From Kordia jejudonensis (GTDB taxonomy: Bacteria; Bacteroidota; Bacteroidia; Flavobacteriales; Flavobacteriaceae): a DNA stretch of 64,000 nt. The notes beneath the pieces are model-generated. The model was not told the origin of the DNA, did not search any database, and saw only the letters and a program-made list of their open reading frames with translations. Both the position numbers and the translations under genes were made by a program. How positions within the stretch are numbered: position 1 is the first letter of the stretch; each line of letters opens with the position of its first letter. Positions 1 through 8,707 of the stretch are shown here, one piece after another. Where the stretch lies: positions 23,535-87,534 of the forward strand of contig NZ_LBMG01000029.1 of the NCBI RefSeq assembly GCF_001005315.1. Direction: 5' to 3'.

Positions 1-1584
1 ACATCCAGGATTAAAGTTTCCGTCTCCATTACTTCCAACACCAATTGTAATACAGGTTCCGTCTGCAATGGTTGTTCCTCCTGAAAAAGTATATAATGTT
101 GAACTGTTAGATTCTATCGTATATAAACTTAGACTTTGCGTACTTCCTGAGTTGTTACAAATTTCTACCCATTCGTCGTCTGTTCCTGTAGAGTTATACA
201 TAATTTCTGTGATCACTACATCTGCTAATGGTGGCGGATCTACAGTTAATATTCCTGAGTTATACGTTACAGGATCCCAAAAATTCCCCATATTGTCTGC
301 TAGAATTCCTCCATATGTAAAATCGCTACTATTGATTCTAAATCGGGAAGCGTAGTAATAAGTTCCTGGTGTTCGCGCACTACCAATTTCCGCTACGTAT
401 TGATCATTATTTCCAACATCCGAATCGTACGTTGCTGCAACCCATGTCCAACCTGAATCTACTCGTGGGTCATTATCTGTTGTATTATATCCTATCCAAG
501 CTTCAACATTGGCTCCTTGCCCAACGGCATTTGTGATTCCTGGTTCAAAAACTTGTGCAAATACATTAAATGTATCGCCTTCTGTAATGGTTGCTGATTT
601 AGGAAAATCTACATTACAAAAGTCTGCAATATCAGGATTTACTGTTAATTGAACTGAATCATTATTCCAAACTCCGCCAGAACCTCCATAGGTAAATAGG
701 CAATTATTTAGTCTAAAACGACTTGCATAGTAATAGGTTCCTGTTGCTAAACCTGAACCGATTTCGGCACTAAATTCATCATTGTTTCCCGATTGCACAT
801 TAAATGTTGCTGGAACCCATGTCCAACCTGTATCAACACTCGGGTCATTATTTGTTGTATTGTATCCTATCCAAGCTTCTACGCCTGTGCCAGCGCCAGC
901 AGCTTCTGTAACTCCAGCTTCATATCCTTGCGCAAATACGGTAAAATTATCGCCTACTGTAATCGTTTGTGACGTTGTTGGAAATTGCACGTTGGTAAAA
1001 TCCATGGCATCTGTACAGGTAGTAGCAGTGCTTCCATTCACAATGATATCATTTCCAGTTCCTTCAAAACCTCCTGTACCTGTAGTACCTTCTGCCCAGC
1101 CATAAATTCTATACGTCACGGCAGCTGCATTTCCCGTTTGATTCACTGTGAATGTAATAACTTGTGTACTGGTATTGTCGGCAATAGCCATTTCGGTATC
1201 AATGTTTGCAGCATAACTGTCTAAAGAACTTCGCAAAGTAATACCACGCAACCCTGTAGAAGAGCGTTGTACATTGAAAACCATTGTGGTAACATCAAAA
1301 GAGAAACCAGAATTTGGTGTTATTGTAAATTCCATGTAATCATTCCCTGAGACTGCATTCGCAATATTTGTTAATGCCCAAGAACGCGCATTGAATCTGT
1401 TTCCATTGTTTGAAGCAGTCAGTCCAGCACCTCTGGTAATTGTAGCACTTGATATGTTAGCATCATTTGTATTGGATGTTGCAGACACTTCATTTCCTAC
1501 TAATCCGTTGAAGTCGAAAGTTAATATTTGACTGTACCCAACAGACACAACAAAGAGAAAAAATAATATGGTAAAGTTTTTCAT
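1..1584 (-). CDS. Secreted multi-module protein with lamin-tail domain (3' end outside window)
   Basis: An open minus-strand frame of 528 codons runs off the left edge of the window, so the C-terminus is missing. It starts MKNFTILFFLFVVSVGYSQ, a clear Sec signal peptide. An N-terminal beta-rich region typical of extracellular flavobacterial proteins follows (about residues 20-180). Two tandem modules of about 125 residues come next (about 185-310 and 315-440). Both contain a WIGYNTTxNDP motif and an ASRFRxN motif, and the repeat is also visible in the DNA at an offset of 375 bp. After about residue 448 the sequence VVITEIMYNSTGTDDEWVE marks the start of a lamin-tail domain (LTD). Such proteins are usually exported by the type IX system with a C-terminal sorting domain or are anchored outside the cell; that part is not visible here. 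The exact role is unknown. Confidence 0.85.
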   Translation of the reverse strand, partial: MKNFTILFFLFVVSVGYSQILTFDFNGLVGNEVSATSNTNDANISSATITRGAGLTASNNGNRFNARSWALTNIANAVSGNDYMEFTITPNSGFSFDVTTMVFNVQRSSTGLRGITLRSSLDSYAANIDTEMAIADNTSTQVITFTVNQTGNAAAVTYRIYGWAEGTTGTGGFEGTGNDIIVNGSTATTCTDAMDFTNVQFPTTSQTITVGDNFTVFAQGYEAGVTEAAGAGTGVEAWIGYNTTNNDPSVDTGWTWVPATFNVQSGNNDEFSAEIGSGLATGTYYYASRFRLNNCLFTYGGSGGVWNNDSVQLTVNPDIADFCNVDFPKSATITEGDTFNVFAQVFEPGITNAVGQGANVEAWIGYNTTDNDPRVDSGWTWVAATYDSDVGNNDQYVAEIGSARTPGTYYYASRFRINSSDFTYGGILADNMGNFWDPVTYNSGILTVDPPPLADVVITEIMYNSTGTDDEWVEICNNSGSTQSLSLYTIESNSSTLYTFSGGTTIADGTCITIGVGSNGDGNFNPGC

Positions 1585-1644
1585 TGTATGGCAAAATTAT
1601 AGCATATGCAAAGATACTTTTTAATCTATTTGTTATCAAAGAAG

Positions 1645-1652
1645 TATCTTTG
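1645..1652 (+). promoter_or_regulatory. -7 promoter element (TATCTTTG) for recX
   Basis: TATCTTTG fits the Bacteroidota -7 consensus TAnnTTTG and lies 35 bp before the recX ATG. No well-spaced -33 TTG is evident, so the call rests on the -7 box and its position. Confidence 0.4.
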
Positions 1653-1687
1653 TAACGTTAAATAATTCGTTGTAATTGTTCATATTT

Positions 1688-2158
1688 ATGGAAAAAAAAT
1701 CATATTCTGTTACAGAAGCCAAAATTAAGTTACAACAATTTTGCGCATATCAAGATCGCTGTCACAAGGAAGTTGTTGAGAAATTGCAACAAATGAACAT
1801 GATTCCAGCAGCAATTGATGTGATTGTTTCTGAATTGATTCAGGATAATTTTTTGAACGAAGAACGCTTTGCAAAAAGCTTCGCTAGAGGCAAGTTTCGC
1901 ATTAAGAAATGGGGACGTTTACGTATTGTGAGAGAGCTGAAATTACGCGATATTTCAAAGTATAATATTGATACGGCTTTGAAAGAAATTGACGAAACTG
2001 AATACTTGAAAACTTTAGACGATTTGGCCAAGAAACGGAATGCTTCTATAAAAGAAACCAATCCGTTTAAACGAAAGAAAAAAATTGCCGATTATCTATT
2101 TTACAGAGGTTGGGAAGCGCATTTGGTGTATGAAAAGATTAATGAGCTTGTTAAATAA
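1688..2158 (+). CDS. recX: Regulatory protein RecX
   Basis: A 156-residue RecX-family protein made of repeated three-helix units. The N-terminal half carries AKIKLQQFCAYQDRCHKEV and the mid part IVSELIQDNFLNEERFAKSF, the typical RecX pattern. RecX binds RecA filaments and limits recombinase activity in the cytoplasm. I chose the ATG at 1688 (MEKKSYSVTEAK); an in-frame TTG four codons upstream would only add a non-conserved MFIF. It is a single gene facing the convergent cupin gene, with one base between the stop codons, and there is no recA nearby. Confidence 0.9.
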   Translation: MEKKSYSVTEAKIKLQQFCAYQDRCHKEVVEKLQQMNMIPAAIDVIVSELIQDNFLNEERFAKSFARGKFRIKKWGRLRIVRELKLRDISKYNIDTALKEIDETEYLKTLDDLAKKRNASIKETNPFKRKKKIADYLFYRGWEAHLVYEKINELVK

Positions 2159-2159
2159 T

Positions 2160-3029
2160 TTAAAATATTTCATTTTTTCGATTCGTCCTGAGAATCGCTT
2201 GTTCATTTTTCCAATCAATCCATTTTTGTCCTTTCATTCTACGCATTAGGTTGTCGTAATGACGCATGATAAAAATATTATAGATGGCTTTTCCTAGATT
2301 TTTTGGTTTTCTTGGAATGGCGCGTAAACTCATAGAAAAACCAGGTGTTATGTATTTCATGTAATGCCACCATCCTTCTGGCATGTAGAGTATATTTCCG
2401 TGTTCTAAGTTTGTACTATATCCTTTTGCGTTTTGCAATGCTGGCCATTTGTCAAAATCAGGATTTGAGAAATCAATATCTTCTCTAACAATTAATGAAT
2501 GTGGAATTTTATAGAGAAAATCATTTTGTTTTTGATCGAATAAAATACATTGCTTTTTTCCTTCGAAATGAAAATGAAAAATATTTGCTAAGTCAATGTC
2601 ATAGTGCATAAATGTATGCGAGTTTGTTCCACCAAAGAATAACATTGGCAACGATTTCATTAGTTTTAAACCAAAATCAGGATAGGTAAAATCGTCTTGC
2701 AGCGAAGGAACTTCTTTTAGAATATTCCAAAGAAAGATGCGGTATTTTGTAGGTTCATTTTTGAGTAAATTTACATACTCAGTCATTTTCATTTTCGCAT
2801 GTGGTTCGTTAAAACCATCTTTATAATCTACAGGTCTATCATCATATAATGGCACTTCTTTATCTCCTGCAATTTCTTTCATGTAGTCCAAACTCCATTT
2901 TTGATACGCTGGCCAATCTTCAATAAAATTCTCTATGACCACAGGTTTTTGTGGAATAAAGTAATTTTTAATAAAGTCTTCTTTGGTAATTGTTTTAACC
3001 CTTGGAATTTCTTGCAGATTCAATTTCAA
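2160..3029 (-). CDS. Cupin-like (JmjC-type) domain protein
   Basis: A 289-residue cupin_8/JmjC-like protein, the fold of Fe(II)/2-oxoglutarate dioxygenases related to FIH. The metal triad is plausible: His142 and Asp144 in THTFMHYDID, and His222 in MPEGWWHYM. A beta-barrel stretch HFHFEGKKQCILFD lies between them. The N-terminus (PVVIENFIEDWPAYQKW) is the usual lead-in of this family. The substrate is unknown; relatives hydroxylate proteins or small molecules. The C-terminal basic tail (MRRMKGQKWIDWKNE) may bind membrane or nucleic acid, which is inference. It converges on recX. Confidence 0.8.
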   Translation of the reverse strand: MKLNLQEIPRVKTITKEDFIKNYFIPQKPVVIENFIEDWPAYQKWSLDYMKEIAGDKEVPLYDDRPVDYKDGFNEPHAKMKMTEYVNLLKNEPTKYRIFLWNILKEVPSLQDDFTYPDFGLKLMKSLPMLFFGGTNSHTFMHYDIDLANIFHFHFEGKKQCILFDQKQNDFLYKIPHSLIVREDIDFSNPDFDKWPALQNAKGYSTNLEHGNILYMPEGWWHYMKYITPGFSMSLRAIPRKPKNLGKAIYNIFIMRHYDNLMRRMKGQKWIDWKNEQAILRTNRKNEIF

Positions 3030-3092
3030 AATTCTAACGTTTAAGATAGCTAAGTTAGTAAATTGTTACTTAAAAAGTATTTTGCAACTAAA

Positions 3093-3120
3093 AAAAAGAG
3101 CCTATTTCTAAGCTCTTTTT
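3093..3120 (-). terminator. Rho-independent terminator after bioB
   Basis: Arms AAAAAGAGC and GCTCTTTTT with a 10-base loop lie 22 bp past the bioB stop, with a T run on the minus strand. Confidence 0.75.
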
Positions 3121-3141
3121 TGTTAATGTTTTGGTAATTTT

Positions 3142-4251
3142 TTATTGTTTTTTGGACAATACCGCTGCTTTCATTTTTTCTTTCGCTTCTTCGTTTCGTT
3201 CAATTTTGTGCTCAGGTCGTGACCATTTTGGTTTTTCCCCTAACGCTTCATATTGCGAATCTTTGGCTTCTACGGTTTGTGGTTGTACTTTTTTGGTAAA
3301 TGGTTTTTGCGGATTTAGACCTAACATTTCAAACATCTTCATATCTTCATCTACATCAGGGTTTGGTGTAGTTAGTAATTTGTCTCCTGCAAATATTGAG
3401 TTTGCTCCTGCAAAGAAACACATTGCTTGTCCTTCTCTACTCATGTTTGTTCTACCTGCGGATAGACGCACTTGCGTTTCAGGCATTACAATTCGCGTGG
3501 TAGCTACCATACGAATCATTTCCCAAATTTCTACAGGTTTTTCGTTTTCTAATGGCGTTCCGTCAACGGCAACTAAAGCATTGATTGGCACAGATTCTGG
3601 TTGTGGATTTAGCGTTGCTAAGGCAACTAACATTCCTGCTCTGTCTGCTACAGATTCTCCCATTCCGATGATTCCACCACTACAAACTGTTACATTTGTT
3701 TTACGCACATTGTCAATGGTTTCTAGTCGGTCTTCGTAGCCACGTGTTGAAATTACTTCTTTATAGTATTCTTCCGAAGAGTCTAAGTTGTGATTGTACG
3801 CGTATAATCCGGCTTCAGCCAAACGCTGTGCTTGGTTTTCTGTTACCATACCTAATGTACAGCAAACTTCCATATCTAGTTTATTGATGGTACGTACCAT
3901 TTCTAATACTTGATCAAATTCTGGTCCGTCTTTTACATTTCGCCATGCAGCGCCCATGCAAACACGTGAGCTTCCTGATGATTTTGCGCGTAATGCTTGT
4001 GCTTTTACTTGGGAAACCGACATTAAATCGTTTCCTTCAATATCAGTGTGGTAGCGTGCTGCTTGCGGGCAATACCCACAATCTTCAGGACAACCGCCAG
4101 TTTTTATAGAGAGTAATGTAGACACTTGTACTGTATTTGGATCGTGATGCAATCTGTGTACAGTAGCGGCTTCGTATAGCAACTCCATCATTGGTTTGTT
4201 GTAAATCGCTATGATTTCTTCTTTAGTCCAATTGTGTCGTATGTTGTTCAT
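3142..4251 (-). CDS. bioB: Biotin synthase
   Basis: A radical-SAM enzyme of 369 residues that inserts sulfur into dethiobiotin, the last step of biotin synthesis. The 4Fe-4S/SAM motif CPEDCGYCPQ supplies Cys54, Cys58 and Cys61. Further BioB signatures are SRVCMGAAWRNVKDGPEF, CSGGIIGMGES and the conserved Arg of QVRLSAGR. The C-terminal 45 residues are a charged tail that goes beyond the TIM barrel. The gene stands alone, about 9 kb from bioA-bioD-bioF and in the same orientation. A candidate -7 box lies 20 bp before the ATG. Confidence 0.96.
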   Translation of the reverse strand: MNNIRHNWTKEEIIAIYNKPMMELLYEAATVHRLHHDPNTVQVSTLLSIKTGGCPEDCGYCPQAARYHTDIEGNDLMSVSQVKAQALRAKSSGSSRVCMGAAWRNVKDGPEFDQVLEMVRTINKLDMEVCCTLGMVTENQAQRLAEAGLYAYNHNLDSSEEYYKEVISTRGYEDRLETIDNVRKTNVTVCSGGIIGMGESVADRAGMLVALATLNPQPESVPINALVAVDGTPLENEKPVEIWEMIRMVATTRIVMPETQVRLSAGRTNMSREGQAMCFFAGANSIFAGDKLLTTPNPDVDEDMKMFEMLGLNPQKPFTKKVQPQTVEAKDSQYEALGEKPKWSRPEHKIERNEEAKEKMKAAVLSKKQ

Positions 4252-4270
4252 AAAAAAGTTAGTTTGGTCA

Positions 4271-4278
4271 CAAAAATA
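4271..4278 (-). promoter_or_regulatory. -7 promoter element for bioB
   Basis: On the minus strand this reads TATTTTTG, matching TAnnTTTG, 20 bp before the bioB ATG. No clear -33 element and no BirA-like inverted repeat was recognised. Confidence 0.35.
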
Positions 4279-4429
4279 GTTATATCAAATTAGATTCTCT
4301 TGCTGATGTGCCTAAAATATAAATTTTAATGTAGACTGAATTTATTTTTAATTAAATTCTTACAGTTTTTTTTCTTTTAAATTTATTCTCTTAAATTCGC
4401 ATAATTAAAACAAATTAAATTTAAAACTA

Positions 4430-4711
4430 ATGAAGAAAAAATTAATCAAAGGAATTTCTGTTTTCGCTCTTGCTTTAGCAATGACTTCTTGTTCAATCAC
4501 AATGCCTGTAACAGCTACTAGTAACGCTGTAGGTTCTAAAGTAGGTAAATCATCTGCAACTGTAGTATTAGGATTTGCTTTCAACGAAGATGCATCAATC
4601 AGAACTGCTGCAAAGCAAGGTGGAATTTCTAAAATTTCGACTGTTGACATTAAAGTAAAAAATGTTTTAGGATTAATAGTTACTTATGAAACTATCATCA
4701 CAGGAGAATAA
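4430..4711 (+). CDS. TRL-like family lipoprotein
   Basis: A 93-residue small lipoprotein. The signal peptide ends in a lipobox (ALAMTSCS, Cys at about 21). The mature part, with PVTATSNAVGSKVGKSS and FNEDASIRTAAKQGGISKI, matches the TRL-like family of small outer-membrane or periplasmic lipoproteins. Function is not known. Two further lipoproteins follow at 4731 and 5179 on the same strand, so the three probably form an operon. Confidence 0.75.
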   Translation: MKKKLIKGISVFALALAMTSCSITMPVTATSNAVGSKVGKSSATVVLGFAFNEDASIRTAAKQGGISKISTVDIKVKNVLGLIVTYETIITGE

Positions 4712-4730
4712 TTTTACAAGATTTAAAATA

Positions 4731-5174
4731 ATGGGTAGTTTTTTTCTGCCCATTATTTTTTTGTGTTTATTTTTCATTTCTTGCAGTTCTGAAGGCATTC
4801 AAGCACCTATTTCTTTGTTTGACGGACATCAGTATATACTAAAAGAAGGAGAAAAAGAAACTAAAAAAGGAACTGAAGCAGTTGCAACAAGCAATGAGTT
4901 AAAGTTCGCCTTAAATAAACCACAACTTGTTTTATTTAAGCATGTTACACACAAAGATTACAATACTTATATTTTTATAGATTTAGATTCTACTATTAAT
5001 AAAAGTAATATTTACAAAAAGTCTACTTTAGCAAAAAAGAAAGTAGTTTTTTACCAACATATGGTAGATTCTGCAAGCGAAATTACGAGTATCACTTTGC
5101 TTAAAAACGATAATTTTTTAAATCGTTTTTCTGAAGATTCCCTAACAACACAACGTTTCATTATTGAAAAATAA
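4731..5174 (+). CDS. Small lipoprotein of unknown function
   Basis: From the ATG at 4731 the protein has 147 residues. It begins with a hydrophobic segment and lipobox (LFFISCSS), so it is probably an outer-membrane lipoprotein. An ATG 15 codons upstream, overlapping the TRL-like gene, would put a polar stretch ahead of the signal peptide and is less likely. The mature part has mixed charge and no motif I recognise. It lies 19 bp after the TRL-like gene and 4 bp before the next ATG. Confidence 0.6.
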   Translation: MGSFFLPIIFLCLFFISCSSEGIQAPISLFDGHQYILKEGEKETKKGTEAVATSNELKFALNKPQLVLFKHVTHKDYNTYIFIDLDSTINKSNIYKKSTLAKKKVVFYQHMVDSASEITSITLLKNDNFLNRFSEDSLTTQRFIIEK

Positions 5175-5178
5175 AAGT

Positions 5179-5739
5179 ATGATTTCTACACCTATTCGTT
5201 TCTCAAAACAACTTATCATTTTAGCACTTGTAGCATTTAGTTTACAGAGTTGTGTCGGAGTACGTTCTGGCGGATCGAGTGGTAAAATATCCAAATACGT
5301 AGAAGAGTTTTTCGTGGGCGATAATGTGTTTCAATACTTTGTGAAGCCGTTAAAGTATGACACAGACAACCAAGTTGACGCTTTTGTAGATGCTACATTG
5401 CGAAATAAAGATAAAACTACAGATAGCCTTACCGTCAACTTTACCGTTTCGCTAAAGACTTTAGATGAAATTGAGCAATTGGTTATTAAAAATAGTACGG
5501 ATGTTGTGAAAATTTCTACCATCAAAACATTCTTTAGAGAACCTGCTGAGGAAGAAGGTTTTTACGATCACAGAGGAAGCATTCAATTACCTTACAGTCA
5601 ATATGTTGATTTTTTATTGAATGAAAATCATTCTATTGAAATTAAAACTGCATCTGAAAGAATTTCTATTCGTCCTTCCAAAAAAGCTTTGAAAGCAATG
5701 AATGCCGTTAAAAATAAGTTTGCTGTTCGTATTAATTAA
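5179..5739 (+). CDS. Lipoprotein of unknown function
   Basis: A 186-residue protein from the ATG at 5179. The signal peptide ends in a lipobox (VAFSLQSCVG). An upstream TTG overlapping the previous gene would add five residues and is not needed. The remainder looks like an Ig/beta-sandwich domain (VDAFVDATLRNKDKTTDS, then LTVNFTVSLKTLDEIEQL) with no catalytic motif. It is the third member of a row of small lipoprotein genes and converges on the gene at 5741. Confidence 0.65.
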   Translation: MISTPIRFSKQLIILALVAFSLQSCVGVRSGGSSGKISKYVEEFFVGDNVFQYFVKPLKYDTDNQVDAFVDATLRNKDKTTDSLTVNFTVSLKTLDEIEQLVIKNSTDVVKISTIKTFFREPAEEEGFYDHRGSIQLPYSQYVDFLLNENHSIEIKTASERISIRPSKKALKAMNAVKNKFAVRIN

Positions 5740-5740
5740 A

Positions 5741-6223
5741 CTACAACCATTTAGATTCCGCTTCTGTTGCGTCTAAAATATCAATTTTTAATACTTCGGC
5801 AATTTGTTTTGCTTTTTCAAACGCATCTTCTTTGTTTTTGGTTGTGTATGCTTTGATGCGATGATTTCCATTGTAAAATAAATTTAAAACAATCACATCA
5901 CTTTTCACATTTGCTTCTGCACTTCTAGAGCGAATAGTTATGGTTTCTGTTGTACTAAATACAGAAACATAGTCTATTTCAGGCAAGTCATCCCATTTTC
6001 CAAAACGAAATCCTAAGACTTCTATAAATGTTCTGTATTTTTCTATTGTAAGATCGATCTCAGTTCCATCTTTGTGTAAAAAAAACATAGAAATTCCACA
6101 GACAATTAATCCATAATAACCGCCAGCTAGTACCGAAATTGCACCAACGGCAAAAGTAAATACTCCAAAAGCAATTTTTATGACTGGAGGTTTTCGCTTA
6201 AATTCTATTTTATCGTTATTCAT
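5741..6223 (-). CDS. Membrane protein with PH-like C-terminal domain (paralogue of 16963-17466)
   Basis: 160 residues. A hydrophobic hairpin (about residues 17-50) is followed by a soluble beta-rich region. The pattern KWDDLPEIDYVSVF ... NGNHRIKAYTTKNKEDAFEK ... LKIDILDATEAESKW is shared with the protein encoded at 16963-17466 (KWNPLPELEYISVF ... SLGIDLLDATVANDSKW). The layout recalls bacterial PH-like membrane proteins. The start overlaps the end of the upstream hydrolase gene by 8 bp, indicating translational coupling. Function unknown. Confidence 0.7.
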   Translation of the reverse strand: MNNDKIEFKRKPPVIKIAFGVFTFAVGAISVLAGGYYGLIVCGISMFFLHKDGTEIDLTIEKYRTFIEVLGFRFGKWDDLPEIDYVSVFSTTETITIRSRSAEANVKSDVIVLNLFYNGNHRIKAYTTKNKEDAFEKAKQIAEVLKIDILDATEAESKWL

Positions 6224-7178
6224 TTATAAAATCTGTAAAAAGTTTGTAAAATTTCTCAGCTTCTTCTAAGTATGGATTGTGTCCGCTTTGCTCAAACATG
6301 ACAAATGTTGCTTGTGGCATAAATTGCTTGTATTGTACTGCAAATTCTGGTGTAGAAACGCCATCGTAACGACCGGCAATGATTAAGGTTTTTGCTTTTA
6401 TATTTTTTAATTCTTTTCTATAGTCTTGCTGAATCATACTTCCTGCAACATCAAAATCGCCATCTTTTCCAATGATAGCCACATAGACATCATTTGCCCA
6501 ACCTCTGTGCTTATATGAAGGCGAATTTTGCTTGAGTTTCGTATTGTGATAGTAGACATATTTTGTTGGAAAACTCCCGTATACTTTTGAGAATTCTGGA
6601 TCGCTGGAAACATATCCTAATGCACGTAACGAATCTACTTTTTTCCACTTTTCAGGAAAGTGTGTTTTTGCATACCGATTGTAACTGTCACAGTTTGCTT
6701 GCCACATGGCGCCACTGTGAAAACCGTTTATCAACACCATTTTGTCTACGTTATTTTTGTATTTAATGGCGTAAGCTTGCGCTGGAACAGTGCCGTACGA
6801 ATGACCAACTAAAAAGATTTTTTTGAACTTTAAAAGCTTGCGTAGTTTTTCAATGAGTTCTACATCATTTTCCACTGAATATTCAGATGGATTTTTAGCA
6901 TCATCACTTTTTCCTCTTCCTAAGAAATCAAAAAATACAACCGTATGCGTTTTGTAATAGTGTCCAAAATTTCCTTGCATATAATCATGCGAATTTCCTG
7001 GTCCGCCAGGCAAAAAGAAGATGGGATCGCCAGTTCCTTTGACTTCAACGTTTATTTTGTAACCGTCAATGGTGTAGAATTTTGATTCAAATTTATCATA
7101 AATATCCGCTTCTTGTTGTGCAAATAAAATTGAATTTACACAGATAAAAAGCAGTGAAAGAAATGCTGTTTTTTTCAT
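6216..7178 (-). CDS. Exported alpha/beta hydrolase (S33 proline-iminopeptidase-like)
   Basis: 320 residues with a signal peptide (MKKTAFLSLLFICVNSILFA). The alpha/beta-hydrolase core has the oxyanion loop FFLPGGPGNSHDY (GGPG at 58-61, as in proline iminopeptidases), the strand VVFFDFLGRGKSD and the nucleophile elbow LVGHSYGT with Ser127. A C-terminal His lies in FEQSGHNPYLEE. All triad elements are therefore present. It is likely periplasmic, but the substrate (peptide or ester) cannot be read from the sequence. It is co-transcribed with the PH-like membrane gene that it overlaps. Confidence 0.82.
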   Translation of the reverse strand: MKKTAFLSLLFICVNSILFAQQEADIYDKFESKFYTIDGYKINVEVKGTGDPIFFLPGGPGNSHDYMQGNFGHYYKTHTVVFFDFLGRGKSDDAKNPSEYSVENDVELIEKLRKLLKFKKIFLVGHSYGTVPAQAYAIKYKNNVDKMVLINGFHSGAMWQANCDSYNRYAKTHFPEKWKKVDSLRALGYVSSDPEFSKVYGSFPTKYVYYHNTKLKQNSPSYKHRGWANDVYVAIIGKDGDFDVAGSMIQQDYRKELKNIKAKTLIIAGRYDGVSTPEFAVQYKQFMPQATFVMFEQSGHNPYLEEAEKFYKLFTDFINE

Positions 7179-7225
7179 TCTATTATTTTTAGTTGCGTCA
7201 GTATTGTAGTGCTTATTTTCATAAA

Positions 7226-7251
7226 AAAAATCCGCACAGTGGCGGATTTTT
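7226..7251 (-). terminator. Rho-independent terminator after the flotillin operon
   Basis: Perfect 10-bp arms AAAAATCCGC and GCGGATTTTT with a 6-base loop lie directly past the flotillin stop. Confidence 0.8.
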
Positions 7252-7266
7252 ATATGTATTGAAAAT

Positions 7267-8703
7267 TTATTTTTCTTCCGTATCCGTTGTTGTTTCTCCA
7301 GATACTGGAATTTCTTTGGTTACATCTTTACCTTTTAGGTATTCTGGCAATTCCATTCCAGCCATGTTAAACATTTCTTGTAATGGTGGAACTGCTTTGT
7401 ACATTCCTGAGATAAAGTTTGATGTAGATGTTTTACCATCTTTTCCACCGCCACCATTTTCCCAAACGGTAACTTTATCAATTTTGATATTTTTAATTGC
7501 TTCTGCTTGTGTTTTAACCAATTCAGGTAATTTGTCAGCAATTAATAATAATACCGCATCTTTTGAGTTGTCTCCAGCTGCTTTTACAATCTGATCTAAA
7601 CCTGCTGCTTGCTTCGTTAATACTTCGTATAAACCTTCTGCTTCTGCTTGCGCTTTGAATAAGATTGCATCTGCTTCACCTTTCGCTTTTCTACGAATGC
7701 GTTCTGCTTCTGCTTCAGCGTCAATTTCTACTTTACGTTTGTCAATTTCCGCAGGTACAATAATATCTGCTTCTTGCGATGAACGTTCTCTTTCTGCTCT
7801 GGCTAATTCCGCTTCACGTTCAGCTGCATACGATTCTTCTAAGGCTTTTGCCGCTTGTACTTTTTCTGACGCGATTGCCACACGCTCTGCTTCTGCTTCA
7901 CGCTGTCTACGTAAGGAATCAGAGTTTGCTACTTCAATTTTTGCTGTGTTTTCACCATCAACTGCTTTTGCATTTGCCGCAGCAACTTGTGTACGTTCGT
8001 CTTGTAATGCGTTTGCTTCACCAATAGAACCATCTCTGTTTTTTTCTGCAACCGATTTACGTGCCGCGTTAATTGCGTGTGCCGCAGCTTCTTTACCAAG
8101 TGCTTCTATATATCCAGATTCGTCAACGATATCCGTAATGTTTACGTTAATCAGTTTTAAACCTACTTTCTTCAATTCTGTTTCGACACTTTCAGAAATA
8201 TTCGTTAAGAATTTGTCACGGTCATTGTTGATTTCTTCAATATCCATCGAAGCAACTACCAAACGTAATTGTCCAAAAATGATTTCCTGTGCTAATTCTT
8301 GAATTTCATGTTGTCCTAATCCTAATAAACGTTCGGCTGCATTTTGCATAATGCCTGGTTCTGTAGAGATACCAATGGTAAATCGAGAAGGCACGTTTAC
8401 ACGAATGTTTTGCTTACTTAAGGCATTTACTAAGTTTACTTCTATAGAAATTGGTGTTAAGTCTAAAAATTCATAGTCTTGAATTACTGGTAAGATAAAT
8501 GCTGCTCCACCATGAATACATTTGGCAGATTGTCCGCCACCTACTTTTCCATAGACTACTAAGATTCTATCAGAAGGACAACGCTTGTATCGACGGATAA
8601 ATACCGTGATTAGGATAAAGAAAAAGAGACCTGCAAAAACAAGCGTGATCAATGATCCTGCTTCCGATAACGGATTGTCAGTCTGCAATAATAGTTGTGT
8701 CAT
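7267..8703 (-). CDS. Flotillin family protein (SPFH/band 7)
   Basis: 478 residues. One N-terminal membrane segment (about 17-37) precedes an SPFH domain (ILVVYGKVGGGQSAKCIHGG, then QDYEFLDLTPISIEVNL). A long Ala/Glu-rich flotillin coiled coil follows (AEAERIRRKAKGEADAILFK), then a C-terminal tail containing KVTVWENGGG. Flotillins scaffold functional membrane microdomains. Just upstream on the same strand, 4 bp away, is an NfeD-like OB-fold membrane protein, the usual flotillin partner (as YuaF with FloT in Bacillus), so the two form an operon. Confidence 0.93.
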   Translation of the reverse strand: MTQLLLQTDNPLSEAGSLITLVFAGLFFFILITVFIRRYKRCPSDRILVVYGKVGGGQSAKCIHGGAAFILPVIQDYEFLDLTPISIEVNLVNALSKQNIRVNVPSRFTIGISTEPGIMQNAAERLLGLGQHEIQELAQEIIFGQLRLVVASMDIEEINNDRDKFLTNISESVETELKKVGLKLINVNITDIVDESGYIEALGKEAAAHAINAARKSVAEKNRDGSIGEANALQDERTQVAAANAKAVDGENTAKIEVANSDSLRRQREAEAERVAIASEKVQAAKALEESYAAEREAELARAERERSSQEADIIVPAEIDKRKVEIDAEAEAERIRRKAKGEADAILFKAQAEAEGLYEVLTKQAAGLDQIVKAAGDNSKDAVLLLIADKLPELVKTQAEAIKNIKIDKVTVWENGGGGKDGKTSTSNFISGMYKAVPPLQEMFNMAGMELPEYLKGKDVTKEIPVSGETTTDTEEK

Positions 8704-8707
8704 AAAT

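Noticed and set aside
3131..3739. 202-codon plus-strand frame opposite bioB
   Set aside because: A shadow of bioB on the complementary strand; bioB has all family motifs and this frame has none.
7655..8302. 215-codon plus-strand frame opposite the flotillin gene
   Set aside because: An antisense shadow of the Ala/Glu-rich coiled coil, giving a Ser/Ala-rich product without motifs.
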